Shown one piece after another: positions 1-8,132 of a stretch of 64,000 bases of DNA (positions are counted from its first letter, which is position 1; every line of letters begins with the position of its first letter). Where the stretch lies: NCBI GenBank assembly GCA_017465745.1, contig JAFTVM010000090.1, positions 1 to 64,000 of the forward strand, written 5' to 3'. This DNA comes from Oscillospiraceae bacterium (lineage in GTDB: Bacteria > Bacillota > Clostridia > Oscillospirales > Oscillospiraceae). The notes below the pieces were generated by a model. It ran no database searches. It was not told where the DNA came from and was given only the letters and a program-made list of their open reading frames with translations. The position numbers were made by a program, and so were the translations under genes.

Positions 1-48
1 CCAGAATACGCATCTGCGTAGTTGAGCAGAGTTAAATCTGCTCAATAC

Positions 49-124
<76 letters not shown>

Positions 125-152
125 GGGCTTCGCGAGAGTGAAGCCCACAGAT

Positions 153-228
153 GCGGGTGTAGCTCATCCGGTAGAGCGCCACCTTGCCAAGGTGGAGGTA
201 GCGAGTTCGAGCCTCGTCACCCGCTCCA
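153..228 (+). tRNA. tRNA-Gly (GCC)
   Basis: Acceptor GCGGGTG pairs with CACCCGC, the anticodon loop is TTGCCAA, and the T-arm is GAGTTCGAGCCTC. CCA is encoded. It lies 28 nt after tRNA-Phe, and the intervening spacer is itself a hairpin. Confidence 0.97.
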
Positions 229-259
229 AAATGAGGAACGCTCAGAGCGTTCCTCATTT
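229..259 (+). other. Spacer hairpin between tRNA-Gly and tRNA-Cys
   Basis: A perfect 14-bp inverted repeat (AAATGAGGAACGCT, loop CAG, then its complement) fills nearly the whole spacer and has no T-run. Spacers elsewhere in the cluster have analogous hairpins: 22-45 (9 bp) and 125-146 (about 9 bp with one G-T pair and a GAGA loop). They probably mark processing sites or keep the tRNAs from misfolding together. Confidence 0.75.
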
Positions 260-265
260 CATAAT

Positions 266-340
266 GGTACCGTGGCCAAGTGGTAAGGCAAGAGTCTGCA
301 AAACTCTCATTCGCCAGTTCAAATCTGGCCGGTACCTCCA
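266..340 (+). tRNA. tRNA-Cys (GCA)
   Basis: Acceptor GGTACCG pairs with CGGTACC, the anticodon loop is CTGCAAA, the T-arm is CAGTTCAAATCTG, and CCA is encoded. It is the last tRNA of the cluster and is followed directly by an intrinsic terminator. Confidence 0.97.
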
Positions 341-371
341 AGCCCGAACGCTCTCGCGTTCGGGCTTTTTC
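341..371 (+). terminator. Intrinsic terminator of the tRNA cluster
   Basis: A perfect 11-bp stem (AGCCCGAACGC with its complement) with a TCTC loop is followed by TTTT. It begins on the base after the CCA of tRNA-Cys. Confidence 0.9.
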
Positions 372-372
372 G

Positions 373-400
373 TTGACTTCGAATCAAATACTGATATAAT
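373..400 (+). promoter_or_regulatory. SigA-type promoter for glnA
   Basis: TTGACT, 16-bp spacer, TATAAT with an upstream TG. It lies between the tRNA terminator and glnA, giving a leader of about 45 nt. Confidence 0.75.
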
Positions 401-452
401 GAATTTGACTGCAATACACAGACACTCCACAATACAGAAAAGGAGAATCCAT

Positions 453-1877
453 ATGGGAAAGACAGTACAGGATATCATGAATCTGATCCGCCAGAAGGAT
501 ATCAAAATGGTGGACTTCAAGATGGTGGATATCCATGGCCAGTACCGCCATGTGACCATCCCCGCCCATGACTTTAACGAGGAGATCATGGCCACCGGCG
601 TTGGCTTCGACGCCTCCAACTATGGCTACGCTGTCGTGGAGAAAAGCGACATGGTCTTCATCCCTGATCCCGATACCGCTGTGATTGATCCCTTCTGCCA
701 GATTCCCACCCTGTCCATGACCGGCAATGCCATGATCATCGACCACCCCGCCAACCGCCCCCTGGCCCAGTATCCCCGCAATATCGTCCTGGCTGCCGAG
801 CGCTATATGCGCGACTCCGGCATCGCCGATACCATGCTGATCCTGCCTGAATTCGAGTTCTACCTGTTCGATCAGGTGGGCTGGGAAGTGGGGCCCAATG
901 CCATCGGGATGCACCTGGACTATAACCAGGCCCGCTGGAACAGCTACACCGCCGGCGACGGCAACGTGGTGGCGAAGCAGAAGAACTACCACATCGCCAA
1001 GCCCTTCGACCCAACCTATGAGTGCCGCAGCGAGATGGTCATGCTGATGGAGGAGGCCGGTATCCCCGTCAAGTACCACCACCCCGAGGTGGGTGCCGCC
1101 GGACAGTTCGAGATCGAGCCCAAGCTGGGCCAGATGTCCAGGATGGCGGACGCCTCCATGATGATCAAGTACATCATTCGCAACACCGCCCTGAAGTATG
1201 GCAAGACCGCTACCCTGATGCCCAAGCCCGTCTACGGCGAGGCAGGCAACGGCATGCACGTGCACATCATGCTGCTCAAAGACGGTCAGCCCGTCTTCTC
1301 CGACGACAATGGCTACTCCCACCTGAGTGAAACGGCCCACTATTTCATGGGCGGCCTGCTCAGGCACATCGCCTCCCTGTGTGCCATCACCAACCCCTCC
1401 ACCAATTCCTTCAAGCGCCTGGTGCCCGGCTTCGAGGCGCCTGTCACTGTGGGCTACGCCACCTCCAACCGCTCCGCCGTCATCCGTATCCCCGCCTATG
1501 CCAAGACCCCGCTGGAGCGCCGTTTTGAGATCCGCAACCCCGACGCTACCTGTAATCCCTATTTCTGCTATGCCGCCATCCTGATGGCGGGTCTGGACGG
1601 TATCAGGAACAGGATCGATCCGCATGCCAACGGCTGGGGTCCCTTCGATATGAACCTGTTTAACCTGCCCGAGGAGGAGAAGGCAAAGCTCCAGGGCCTG
1701 CCCACCTGCCTGGAGGATGCCCTGGACGCCCTGGAAGCCGACCACGACTACCTGCTGGAAGGCGACGTGTTCCCTGAGATCCTGCTGAAGAATTTCATCA
1801 GGTCCAAGCGGGAGGAGTGCCGCCAGATGGCGAATATTCCCCATCCGGCTGAATTTGAGCGGTACTACAATCTGTAA
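453..1877 (+). CDS. glnA: Glutamine synthetase, type I
   Basis: ATP-dependent ligation of ammonia to glutamate; cytosolic. The 474-residue product carries an N-terminal beta-grasp segment (FKMVDIHGQYRHVTIP), the catalytic-domain motif LPEFEFYLFD, the glutamate/metal-binding run with EVGAAGQFEIEP, the nucleotide-site motif GNGMHVHIML, and VPGFEAPVTVGYATSNRS with IRIPAYAKTP near the C-terminal third. The length fits the GSI-alpha class, and no adenylylation-type extension is apparent. The start was chosen at the ATG eight nt after AGGAG; an in-frame extension further upstream would run through tRNA-Cys and is not credible. It is monocistronic: its own promoter lies upstream and a separate promoter and terminator follow. 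No GlnR-like operator was recognised. Confidence 0.95.
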   Translation: MGKTVQDIMNLIRQKDIKMVDFKMVDIHGQYRHVTIPAHDFNEEIMATGVGFDASNYGYAVVEKSDMVFIPDPDTAVIDPFCQIPTLSMTGNAMIIDHPANRPLAQYPRNIVLAAERYMRDSGIADTMLILPEFEFYLFDQVGWEVGPNAIGMHLDYNQARWNSYTAGDGNVVAKQKNYHIAKPFDPTYECRSEMVMLMEEAGIPVKYHHPEVGAAGQFEIEPKLGQMSRMADASMMIKYIIRNTALKYGKTATLMPKPVYGEAGNGMHVHIMLLKDGQPVFSDDNGYSHLSETAHYFMGGLLRHIASLCAITNPSTNSFKRLVPGFEAPVTVGYATSNRSAVIRIPAYAKTPLERRFEIRNPDATCNPYFCYAAILMAGLDGIRNRIDPHANGWGPFDMNLFNLPEEEKAKLQGLPTCLEDALDALEADHDYLLEGDVFPEILLKNFIRSKREECRQMANIPHPAEFERYYNL

Positions 1878-1879
1878 GC

Positions 1880-1908
1880 TTTACAGGTGAAGGATTTCCC
1901 GCTATAAT
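1880..1908 (+). promoter_or_regulatory. SigA-type promoter between glnA and the ada-proximal terminator
   Basis: TTTACA, 17-bp spacer, TATAAT. Transcription would start near 1915 and meet the intrinsic terminator at 1933-1965 before reaching the adenosine deaminase gene, so it would give either a roughly 50-nt RNA or read-through. Confidence 0.6.
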
Positions 1909-1932
1909 GAAAGCGGCATTCCAATATAACCC

Positions 1933-1965
1933 AAAAGCCCGGATGCTGCTGCATCCGGGCTTTTT
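1933..1965 (+). terminator. Intrinsic terminator upstream of adenosine deaminase
   Basis: The stem AAAGCCCGGATGC pairs perfectly with its complement around a TGCT loop, followed by TTTTT. It separates glnA from the next gene and leaves only about 15 nt before that start codon. Confidence 0.9.
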
Positions 1966-1979
1966 CAGTGAGGTAAAAT

Positions 1980-2954
1980 ATGAATCATTATGGATTGATC
2001 GATCTGCATCTGCATCTGGACGGTTCCCTGTCCCTGGCTTCCGTCCGGGAACTGGCGGCGATGCAGGACATTGAAATTGAAAAGGACGACGCAGCGCTGC
2101 TGCGGAAATTGCAGGTCAGCCCCACCTGCCGGGACCTGAACGAATATCTGGAGAAATTCGACTTTCCCTGCTCCCTGCTCCAGACCAAAGCGGCAATTAC
2201 CAGGTCTGTTTCCAACCTGTGCGCCGAATTGACAGAGCAGGGGCTGCTGTACGCGGAGATCCGCTTTGCGCCCCAGCTGCACCTGCTGCAGGGGCTGGAT
2301 CAGCAGCAGGTGGTGGAGGCTGCCATTGCCGGACTGGATCAGGAGAAATTCAAGGCAAACCTGATCCTGTGCTGCATGCGCGGGAATGACAATCACGGGA
2401 AAAACCTGGAGACCGTCCGGATGGCGGCAAAGTATGCCGGCCGGGGGATCTGCGCCGTGGATCTGGCTGGTGCGGAAGCCCTGTTTCCCACGGAGCATTT
2501 TCAAGACCTGTTCCGTCTGGCTGCCGAACTGGGGGTACCCTACACCATCCACGCCGGTGAAGCCTGCGGCCCTGAGAGCGTGTACACGGCTCTCAGTTTC
2601 GGTGCAAAACGGTTGGGACACGGTGTCCGTTCCGTTGAGGACGACGCCCTGGTGGCCCGCCTGGCGGCGGAGGGCGTGACGCTGGAGCTGTGCCCCACCA
2701 GCAATCTCAATACCGGTATTTTCGGGAAGATCGAGGATTATCCCATCCGCCGTCTGATGGCTGCGGGCGTGAAGGTCACCGTCAACACCGACAATATGAT
2801 GGTCTCCGGCGCGACATTGGCGTCTGAACTGGAGAAGCTGGGGCTTGCCAAAGACGAGATGTATATCCTGGCAAAAAATGCCGCGGAAAGCAGCTTTGCT
2901 TCCGCGGCGGTGAAGGAATGGGTCATTCGGCAGATCGAAGACCGGTTTGCTTGA
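1980..2954 (+). CDS. add: Adenosine deaminase
   Basis: Hydrolytic deamination of adenosine/deoxyadenosine in purine salvage; cytosolic zinc enzyme. The 324-residue product has the metal-binding LHLHLDG near residue 10, IHAGEA (catalytic Glu) near 190, the LGHG segment, and VNTDN near 260 carrying the metal-binding Asp. GTGAGGT precedes the ATG. The 3' end overlaps the convergent NadM-like gene by 32 bp. Expression may depend on read-through of the preceding terminator or on the promoter just before it. Confidence 0.93.
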   Translation: MNHYGLIDLHLHLDGSLSLASVRELAAMQDIEIEKDDAALLRKLQVSPTCRDLNEYLEKFDFPCSLLQTKAAITRSVSNLCAELTEQGLLYAEIRFAPQLHLLQGLDQQQVVEAAIAGLDQEKFKANLILCCMRGNDNHGKNLETVRMAAKYAGRGICAVDLAGAEALFPTEHFQDLFRLAAELGVPYTIHAGEACGPESVYTALSFGAKRLGHGVRSVEDDALVARLAAEGVTLELCPTSNLNTGIFGKIEDYPIRRLMAAGVKVTVNTDNMMVSGATLASELEKLGLAKDEMYILAKNAAESSFASAAVKEWVIRQIEDRFA

Positions 2955-3483
2955 TCCGTTCGGCGATGCCGTGACTTAATACAAAATCGTATGTGGCGGC
3001 GGGGACGAACTGCGCCCAGTCGCCATCCCCGGTGATCCGTCGGCGGATCATGGAGGAAGAAATGACCTTGTCGTGGCGCTCCCAGAGGATTTCCACATCG
3101 TAGCCGTAATCCTTTAAGCGCTCGGTCTTGCAGTGGCCCCATTCGTCGAGAATGGTGACGAACAGATGGGTGCCCACGGGGATGTAGAAGCGCATCAGCT
3201 CGGGCTTTCCGATGGGAAAGGGGACGATGTCAAAATCCGCCCGGTCGACGCCTGCTGCCAGCAGGGCGGACTCCACCATCTTCATCCGCTCGTAGTAGGT
3301 GCAGGGATTGGCTTCGTCCAGCGCCCGGTTGGGGTCAGCCGCTTCCAGGGGGTTTACAGACTTGTCCGGAGAGGTGATGCCCACGATCAGGCGGCGGCAT
3401 TTAGCCTTCGCGGCGAGAACATACTGTAAATGATCATTGTGGAAGATCTGAAAACGTCCGCAGACGGCACCAAGCTCGATCAT
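2923..3483 (-). CDS. NadM/NadR-like nicotinamide-nucleotide adenylyltransferase
   Basis: A 186-residue protein of the nucleotidyltransferase superfamily. The N-terminal GRFQIFHNDHL matches the GRFQPFHxGHL signature of archaeal-type NMN adenylyltransferases, and ISSSMIRRRI matches the ISSTxIR loop. The likely reaction is ATP plus NMN giving NAD and pyrophosphate; pantetheine- or FAD-type substrates cannot be excluded. The ATG follows AAGAGGAA with good spacing, and a TTGCAA/TATACT promoter lies upstream. In one respect it departs from the usual signature: the conserved Pro after GRFQ is Ile. Its last 32 bp overlap the convergent adenosine deaminase gene. Confidence 0.75.
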   Translation of the reverse strand: MIELGAVCGRFQIFHNDHLQYVLAAKAKCRRLIVGITSPDKSVNPLEAADPNRALDEANPCTYYERMKMVESALLAAGVDRADFDIVPFPIGKPELMRFYIPVGTHLFVTILDEWGHCKTERLKDYGYDVEILWERHDKVISSSMIRRRITGDGDWAQFVPAATYDFVLSHGIAERIKQTGLRSAE

Positions 3484-3518
3484 AATGAATTCCTCTTTTC
3501 TTATCGGATTTCGCAATA

Positions 3519-3547
3519 AGTATACCCGATTTTGGGGCGTATTGCAA
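3519..3547 (-). promoter_or_regulatory. SigA-type promoter for the NadM-like gene
   Basis: On the minus strand TTGCAA, 17-bp spacer, TATACT. It lies almost back to back with the plus-strand promoter of the esterase gene. Confidence 0.65.
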
Positions 3548-3558
3548 GGGATATTTTC

Positions 3559-3587
3559 TTGACGGAGAAAAGAGGCCATGATAAACT
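3559..3587 (+). promoter_or_regulatory. SigA-type promoter for the esterase-Nudix pair
   Basis: TTGACG, 17-bp spacer, TAAACT, about 20 nt before the ribosome binding site. Confidence 0.6.
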
Positions 3588-3612
3588 GAAGAAAAAACCG
3601 GGAGGTATTTTT

Positions 3613-4425
3613 ATGGCTCTGATCCAAATGACCTTTGTTTCCCACGCGCTGATGCGCGCCGTGCCGGTGCAGGTGATCCTGCCCTCGGACAAGTGGAATC
3701 CCGACGGCACCCTGCAGCCTGTCAAGAAGTTCAAAACGCTGTATCTGCTCCACGGCCTCTGGGGTCAGTGTACCGACTGGGTCACAGGAACCCGGATCCA
3801 GCGGTGGGCAGAGGAGCGGGATCTGGCCGTGGTGATGCCCTCCGGCGACAATTCCTTCTATGTGGACCGTCCCGCATCCAACAATTTGTACGGTGAATTC
3901 ATCGGCCGGGAGCTGGTGGAGATGACCCGGCGGATGTTTCCGCTGTCCGACAGACGGGAAGATACCTTCATCGCCGGCCTGTCCATGGGCGGCTACGGCG
4001 CCATGCGCAACGGCCTGAAGTACCACGACACCTTCAGTGCCATTGCGGCTCTGTCTCCGGCGCTGCATATCTTTGAGGGCATGGCGGAGAGAGCGGCTGT
4101 GGAGACCCGGGCTTTCGGCGAGGCCATCTTCGGTGACCTGGAGCTGGCGGCAAAGTCCGACAAAAACCCCCGTGTCCTGGTGGAGAACCTGACGGGGAAG
4201 AAGGAACTGCCGAAGATTTATCTTGCCTGCGGCACCGGGGATGATCTGCTGCCTGCCAGCCGGATCTTCCGGGATCTGATGCCCAAGGCCGGCTTCGATG
4301 TGACCTATTTCGAAGGCCCCGGCAGGCACGACTGGGACTTCTGGGACGAGCAGATCAGGCTGGTTCTGGACTGGCTGCCTCTGGATGACAGGAGCCAGGG
4401 GCTCAACAGCGGGCATGTGAAATGA
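3613..4425 (+). CDS. Alpha/beta-hydrolase, esterase D/tributyrin esterase family
   Basis: Predicted cytosolic serine esterase of 270 residues. Visible features are an N-terminal strand region with LLHGLWG (oxyanion region, about residue 40), the nucleophile elbow GLSMGGYGAM near residue 118, an acid residue in the GTGDDLL segment, and a C-terminal His in GRHDWDFW. There is no signal peptide. GGGAGGT lies seven nt before the chosen ATG. It overlaps the following Nudix gene by ATGA, so the two are translationally coupled. The physiological ester is unknown; S-formylglutathione hydrolase relatives share this fold. Confidence 0.85.
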   Translation: MALIQMTFVSHALMRAVPVQVILPSDKWNPDGTLQPVKKFKTLYLLHGLWGQCTDWVTGTRIQRWAEERDLAVVMPSGDNSFYVDRPASNNLYGEFIGRELVEMTRRMFPLSDRREDTFIAGLSMGGYGAMRNGLKYHDTFSAIAALSPALHIFEGMAERAAVETRAFGEAIFGDLELAAKSDKNPRVLVENLTGKKELPKIYLACGTGDDLLPASRIFRDLMPKAGFDVTYFEGPGRHDWDFWDEQIRLVLDWLPLDDRSQGLNSGHVK

Positions 4426-4931
4426 AACAGGAAATCTGGGATCTTTACTGCCCCGACGGTACGCCCGCCGGTCGGGAAATGGTCCGGGGCGAATCCATCC
4501 CCGCAGGACTGTGCCATCTGGTATGCGAGGTGCTGGTGCGGCATACGGACGGCGACTATCTGCTGATGCGCCGCAGCCTGACCAAGGATCTTTTCCCCGG
4601 TTACTGGGAAGCCACCGCCGGCGGTTCCGCGCTGAAGGGCGAGGATGCGCTTGCCTGTGTCCGCCGGGAACTGCGGGAGGAGACGGGCATTGAAGGAGAA
4701 AGCTTCGAGCAGATCTTCCGGAAAGTGATCCGTGGCAATACCATTTTCTGTACCTGGCTGTGCGTGACGGACTGGGATAAAACGGCCATCACCCTCCAGG
4801 AAGGAGAAACCGACGCCTTCCGCTGGGTCACCGAGGCGGAGTTCATCGATTTCATCAACGGCGGCGGCATCATCAACATCCAGCGCCACCGCTGGGTGGA
4901 CTGGTACCGGAAAATGGGATACATGGAATGA
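4422..4931 (+). CDS. Nudix hydrolase
   Basis: 169 residues. The complete Nudix box begins GGSALKGEDALACVRRE and ends in LREETGIE, near residues 67-90, matching GX5EX7REUXEEXGU. The N-terminus (WDLYCPDGTPAGREMVRG) resembles IPP-isomerase-like or YfcD-type Nudix proteins that act on nucleoside diphosphate derivatives. The substrate cannot be read from sequence. It is the second gene of a two-gene operon with the esterase and ends at a bidirectional terminator. Confidence 0.88.
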   Translation: MKQEIWDLYCPDGTPAGREMVRGESIPAGLCHLVCEVLVRHTDGDYLLMRRSLTKDLFPGYWEATAGGSALKGEDALACVRRELREETGIEGESFEQIFRKVIRGNTIFCTWLCVTDWDKTAITLQEGETDAFRWVTEAEFIDFINGGGIINIQRHRWVDWYRKMGYME

Positions 4932-4959
4932 AAAAAGACGGCCGGATGGCCGTCTTTTT
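4931..4959. terminator. Bidirectional intrinsic terminator
   Basis: The GACGGCC/GGCCGTC stem is flanked by A6 on one side and T5 on the other, so it can end both the Nudix transcript (+) and the plsY transcript (-). Confidence 0.85.
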
Positions 4960-4965
4960 ATGCTC

Positions 4966-5610
4966 TTACAGATGCAGATCCGGGTGCTTCTCCTGGACGC
5001 GGCGGGTTTCGCCTTCCTTGTCCCAGAGATAGCGGATCTTCAGTTCGCTGCCGTCGGCAATGCGCTGCAGATTGGGGATGTGCTTGCAGAAGATCACCAC
5101 AGCTACCGCTGCCAGCAGGGAAGTGCCCAGCGGGTCACCGGAGTGGAACCAGTAGACCACCGTAAAGGCGGCGGAGCCGGTGATGGCCACCAGGCAGATA
5201 TAGTTGAAGAAGCAGAGCATAACGATCTCACCCAGAAGCATCAGGCACAGGATCCTCCAGTTGTAGGCCAGCAGCATACCGCCCAGGCAGGCCAGTCCCT
5301 TGCCGCCTGCGAAGCCCATCCACACGGGAAAGATGTGACCCAGGATGCAGCCGCAGCCTGCCACCACGCAGGCGGGAGCCAGGGCAGGGAAGAGCCAGGA
5401 GGCGGTTTTGCAGGCAATATAGGACTTGGTGATGTCCAGAAACGCCGTCAGAAAGCCTGTGGCCTTGCCCAGCAGCAGCGTGGCATTGGTGGCGCCGGCG
5501 TTGCCGGAACCGCCCTTGCGGATGTCGATGCCCCGCAGACGGCCGAAGAGATAGGCTGGGTTCAGGGTGCCGATCAGATAGCCGAAAAGCAGACACAGCG
5601 CAACATTCAT
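4966..5610 (-). CDS. plsY: Glycerol-3-phosphate acyltransferase PlsY, copy 1
   Basis: Membrane enzyme that transfers acyl from acyl-phosphate to glycerol-3-phosphate, the first step of phosphatidate synthesis. The 214-residue product has several hydrophobic helices and the three family motifs: GSGNAGATN near residue 35, GHIFPVWMGFAGGKG near 93, and a third loop ending KHIPNLQRI near 178. GGAGGAG precedes the ATG. It stands alone, unlike copy 2, which sits in the der-gpsA operon. The two copies are clearly diverged, and which one supports bulk synthesis is unknown. Confidence 0.9.
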   Translation of the reverse strand: MNVALCLLFGYLIGTLNPAYLFGRLRGIDIRKGGSGNAGATNATLLLGKATGFLTAFLDITKSYIACKTASWLFPALAPACVVAGCGCILGHIFPVWMGFAGGKGLACLGGMLLAYNWRILCLMLLGEIVMLCFFNYICLVAITGSAAFTVVYWFHSGDPLGTSLLAAVAVVIFCKHIPNLQRIADGSELKIRYLWDKEGETRRVQEKHPDLHL

Positions 5611-5692
5611 CCACGTCTCCTCCTTATCTTAAGATATCCTTAAATCTTTAAGATTATATCATATTCAGACAGATTGTCTATGAATAAAATAT

Positions 5693-5729
5693 GAACAAAA
5701 AATCCGGGCTGCGCATTCCAGCCCGGATC
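5693..5729 (-). terminator. Intrinsic terminator of the hprK-rlu operon
   Basis: The stem ATCCGGGCT with its complement around an 8-9 nt loop is followed on the minus strand by TTTTTTGTT. Confidence 0.85.
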
Positions 5730-5737
5730 GATCTGTG

Positions 5738-6703
5738 TTAAATTTTGGTGCCGGGGAAATATTCTTCCACGAAATCCACCTTGTCCACCTGGAAAGATCT
5801 GCCGTTGAGGTATTCGAGGCTTCCTGCGTCGGTGGTGAACTCAAAGGTCAGCTTGTAGGAATACAGGGCCTGATAGTTCCGGTCAAAACGCTTGTCCAGC
5901 TTGCCGTATTTGCCGTCGCCCAGGAGGGGATGTCCGGCGTGGGCGAACTGGGCGCGGATCTGGTGGGTCCGTCCGGTGATCAGCTCGCACTCCACCAGGG
6001 AAAGACCGCGGGCAGAGGCGATGGTCTTGTAGTTGGTCTGGCAGGATTTGGAGCCTGTCTGGGGGGCGTCGGTAACAAAGACCCGGTTCTTTTTGGCGTC
6101 CTTGAACAGGTAGCCCTTCAGACTGCCGTCCCGGGGCTTGGGGGTGCCCTCTACAATGGCCAGGTAACGCTTGTCCATCTCCCGGTCCTTGATTTTCTGG
6201 TTCAGCACCCGCAGAGCTTCGGCGGTTTTGGCGGCGATGACGATGCCGCCGGTATTCCGGTCGATGCGGTTGCACAGGGCGGGGGTGAAGGCGTTTTCCT
6301 CCCGGGGACGCCATTCCCGCTTCTGATACAGGTAGGACTGGATGTGGTCGATGAGGGTGCGGCCGTATTCCGCGCCGTCGTGGGGATGGACGGCCAGACC
6401 CGGCCGCTTGTCCACCAGCAGGATGTGTTCATCCTCGTAGACGATATTCAGCTTCGGGGCGGCAACTGTCAGGTAGGCGTTGTCCTCCCGGGGCTTGTCG
6501 AAAAATTCATCGTTGATATAAAGCTGCAGCACATCGCCGACCTTGAGCCGGGTGTCCCGCTCCGCTCTTGCGCCGTTGCATTTGATTCGCTTGATGCGGA
6601 TATATTTCTGGGCAAGGGATGCCGGCAGCAGAGGGACTGCCTTGGCCAGGAAGCGGTCCAGACGCTGCCCTGCGTCATTGGGGCCGATGGTAAATTCTTT
6701 CAC
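5738..6703 (-). CDS. RluA-family 23S rRNA pseudouridine synthase
   Basis: 321 residues; isomerises specific uridines in large-subunit rRNA. An N-terminal S4 RNA-binding domain (GQRLDRFLAKAV to about residue 75) is followed by the catalytic domain with NRIDRNTGG near residue 148, which holds the catalytic Asp, and the RTHQIRAQFAHAGHPLLGD motif near 243. The overall pattern is RluC/RluD-like; the target position cannot be assigned. The start codon is GTG, overlapping the TGA of hprK (GTGA), so it is coupled to hprK. Confidence 0.88.
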   Translation of the reverse strand: MKEFTIGPNDAGQRLDRFLAKAVPLLPASLAQKYIRIKRIKCNGARAERDTRLKVGDVLQLYINDEFFDKPREDNAYLTVAAPKLNIVYEDEHILLVDKRPGLAVHPHDGAEYGRTLIDHIQSYLYQKREWRPREENAFTPALCNRIDRNTGGIVIAAKTAEALRVLNQKIKDREMDKRYLAIVEGTPKPRDGSLKGYLFKDAKKNRVFVTDAPQTGSKSCQTNYKTIASARGLSLVECELITGRTHQIRAQFAHAGHPLLGDGKYGKLDKRFDRNYQALYSYKLTFEFTTDAGSLEYLNGRSFQVDKVDFVEEYFPGTKI

Positions 6704-7647
6704 AGGGCGCCTCCCATATTCTGGTCAAAGTGGCGGTTGATCTGCTCGGTGAACTCCAGTGCGGGGTTATAGCCCATCTTCCGCTGGCGGTTGTTCATGG
6801 CTGCCACCTCCAGGATGACGGCCAGATTACGGCCGGGGGTGATGGGGATGGTATTCATGGGGACTTTCACGCCCAGGATCTCCTCGTACTGGGTCTCCAT
6901 GCCCAGCCGGTCGTAGACCTCCTGAGAGTTCCAGCGGACGATGTTCACCACCAGGTCGATGGCATTTTCCTGCTTGACCGCACCCATGCCGAAGAGCTTG
7001 GCCACATTGATGATACCGATGCCCCGCAGCTCCACATAGTCGCGGATCAGCTCCGGGGCGGTGCCCATCAGCAGGGAACCGGAGAGCTTCTTGATCTCCA
7101 CGGCGTCGTCGGCGATGAGGCGGTGGCCGCGCTTGAGCAGCTCGATGGCATTTTCGCTCTTACCGATGCCGCTTTCGCCCACCAGCAGCACGCCTTCGCC
7201 GTAGATCTCCATGAGCACGCCGTGACGGGTGATCCGGGGCGCCATGGCGGAGTTGAGATACGTCGTGACGGCGGTGATGATGGAGCCTGTGGGGTTCTGG
7301 GACCGCAGCAGCGTCACATTGTGCTTCTTTGCCATGACCAGGCATTCGGGGCTGGGCACGCCGTTGCGCGACAGCAGCAGGGCGGGGAACTTGTAGGAGA
7401 AGAGCCGGTCGTAGACGGCGCTGCGCTGGGCGGGGTTCAGTTTGGTCAGGTAGCTGCTTTCGGCGTTGCCCAGGATCTGCAGACGCATGGGGTCAAAATG
7501 GTCATAGTAGCCCGCCAGCTGCAGGCCGGGACGGCTGACTTCCGGCACGGTCAGGCGCACCTGATTGTAGTCCGTGGCGGCGAAAGCCACCTCCAGATCA
7601 AATTCGTTGACCAGAGTCGTCAGGGGGACGGAGTAGGTTTCGATCAT
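6700..7647 (-). CDS. hprK: HPr kinase/phosphorylase
   Basis: Phosphorylates Ser46 of HPr to drive carbon catabolite control and removes it again. The 315-residue product has the family's N-terminal domain, Walker A GESGIGKS near residue 157, the RGIGIINV signature near 208, and the C-terminal ITPGRNLAVILEVAA segment. GAGGTG lies seven nt before the ATG. It is co-transcribed with an Rlu-type gene. HPr itself (ptsH) is not in the window. Confidence 0.95.
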   Translation of the reverse strand: MIETYSVPLTTLVNEFDLEVAFAATDYNQVRLTVPEVSRPGLQLAGYYDHFDPMRLQILGNAESSYLTKLNPAQRSAVYDRLFSYKFPALLLSRNGVPSPECLVMAKKHNVTLLRSQNPTGSIITAVTTYLNSAMAPRITRHGVLMEIYGEGVLLVGESGIGKSENAIELLKRGHRLIADDAVEIKKLSGSLLMGTAPELIRDYVELRGIGIINVAKLFGMGAVKQENAIDLVVNIVRWNSQEVYDRLGMETQYEEILGVKVPMNTIPITPGRNLAVILEVAAMNNRQRKMGYNPALEFTEQINRHFDQNMGGAL

Positions 7648-7744
7648 TTTGGCACCTCATTTCGGTTCTTTCCGCTATTATACCTGTGAGGGGAGGGAAT
7701 ATCAACCCATTTTGAAAAAAAGTAAAATTTTTATAAAAAAGTGC

Positions 7745-7773
7745 TTGCATTTTTCGTCAAAGTCTGTTATAGT
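7745..7773 (+). promoter_or_regulatory. Extended -10 promoter for rpmB
   Basis: TTGCAT, 17-bp spacer, TGTTATAGT (extended -10). It leaves a leader of about 55 nt containing a small CGCC/GGCG hairpin before the AGGAGGTG ribosome binding site. Confidence 0.75.
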
Positions 7774-7837
7774 ATTCAAGCGCCTGTGTTAAGGGCGTAA
7801 TTTATGTGAGTCATCATGCGGATAGGAGGTGCAGTGA

Positions 7838-8026
7838 ATGGCTAAGTGTGATTTTTGCGGTAAGGGCGTGACCTTCGGTATCAAGGTTTCTCACTCTCAC
7901 AGACGGTCCAACCGTGCATGGAAGCCCAATGTCAAGCGGGTCAAGGCTGTCGTCAACGGGACTCCTTGCCATGTGTACGCATGTACCAGATGCCTCCGTT
8001 CCAACAAGGTTGAGCGCGCTATCTGA
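7838..8026 (+). CDS. rpmB: 50S ribosomal protein L28
   Basis: 62 residues; structural protein of the large ribosomal subunit. Two CxxC pairs (C4/C7 and C49/C52) mark the zinc-binding C+ form. The family fingerprints SHSHRRSNRAWKPN and CLRSNKVERAI are present. It is a single-gene unit with its own promoter and terminator. A zinc-dependent form often has a zinc-independent paralogue elsewhere; none is seen here. Confidence 0.97.
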   Translation: MAKCDFCGKGVTFGIKVSHSHRRSNRAWKPNVKRVKAVVNGTPCHVYACTRCLRSNKVERAI

Positions 8027-8039
8027 TAATGCGAAACAG

Positions 8040-8070
8040 AAGACAGGTCGTAAGACCTGTCTTTTTTATT
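8040..8070 (+). terminator. Intrinsic terminator of rpmB
   Basis: The stem AGACAGGTC/GACCTGTCT with a GTAA loop is followed by T6 and a further T-rich stretch. Confidence 0.92.
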
Positions 8071-8103
8071 TTTTGGGGAAGCCGTGTACCGATGCGGAAA
8101 CGG

Positions 8104-8132
8104 TTGCAGAAATCTGCAATCTGTGCTATCAT
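8104..8132 (+). promoter_or_regulatory. Extended -10 promoter for the ABC exporter
   Basis: TTGCAG, 17-bp spacer, TGCTATCAT. The leader of about 120 nt carries a 9-bp hairpin (TTCCTTCTG with its complement, 8187-8209) but no T-run. No known riboswitch class was recognised. Confidence 0.55.

Noticed and set aside
384-1844. Long open frame antisense to glnA
   Set aside because: GC-rich antisense frame rich in His, Gly and Val with no ribosome binding site; glnA on the other strand is unambiguous.
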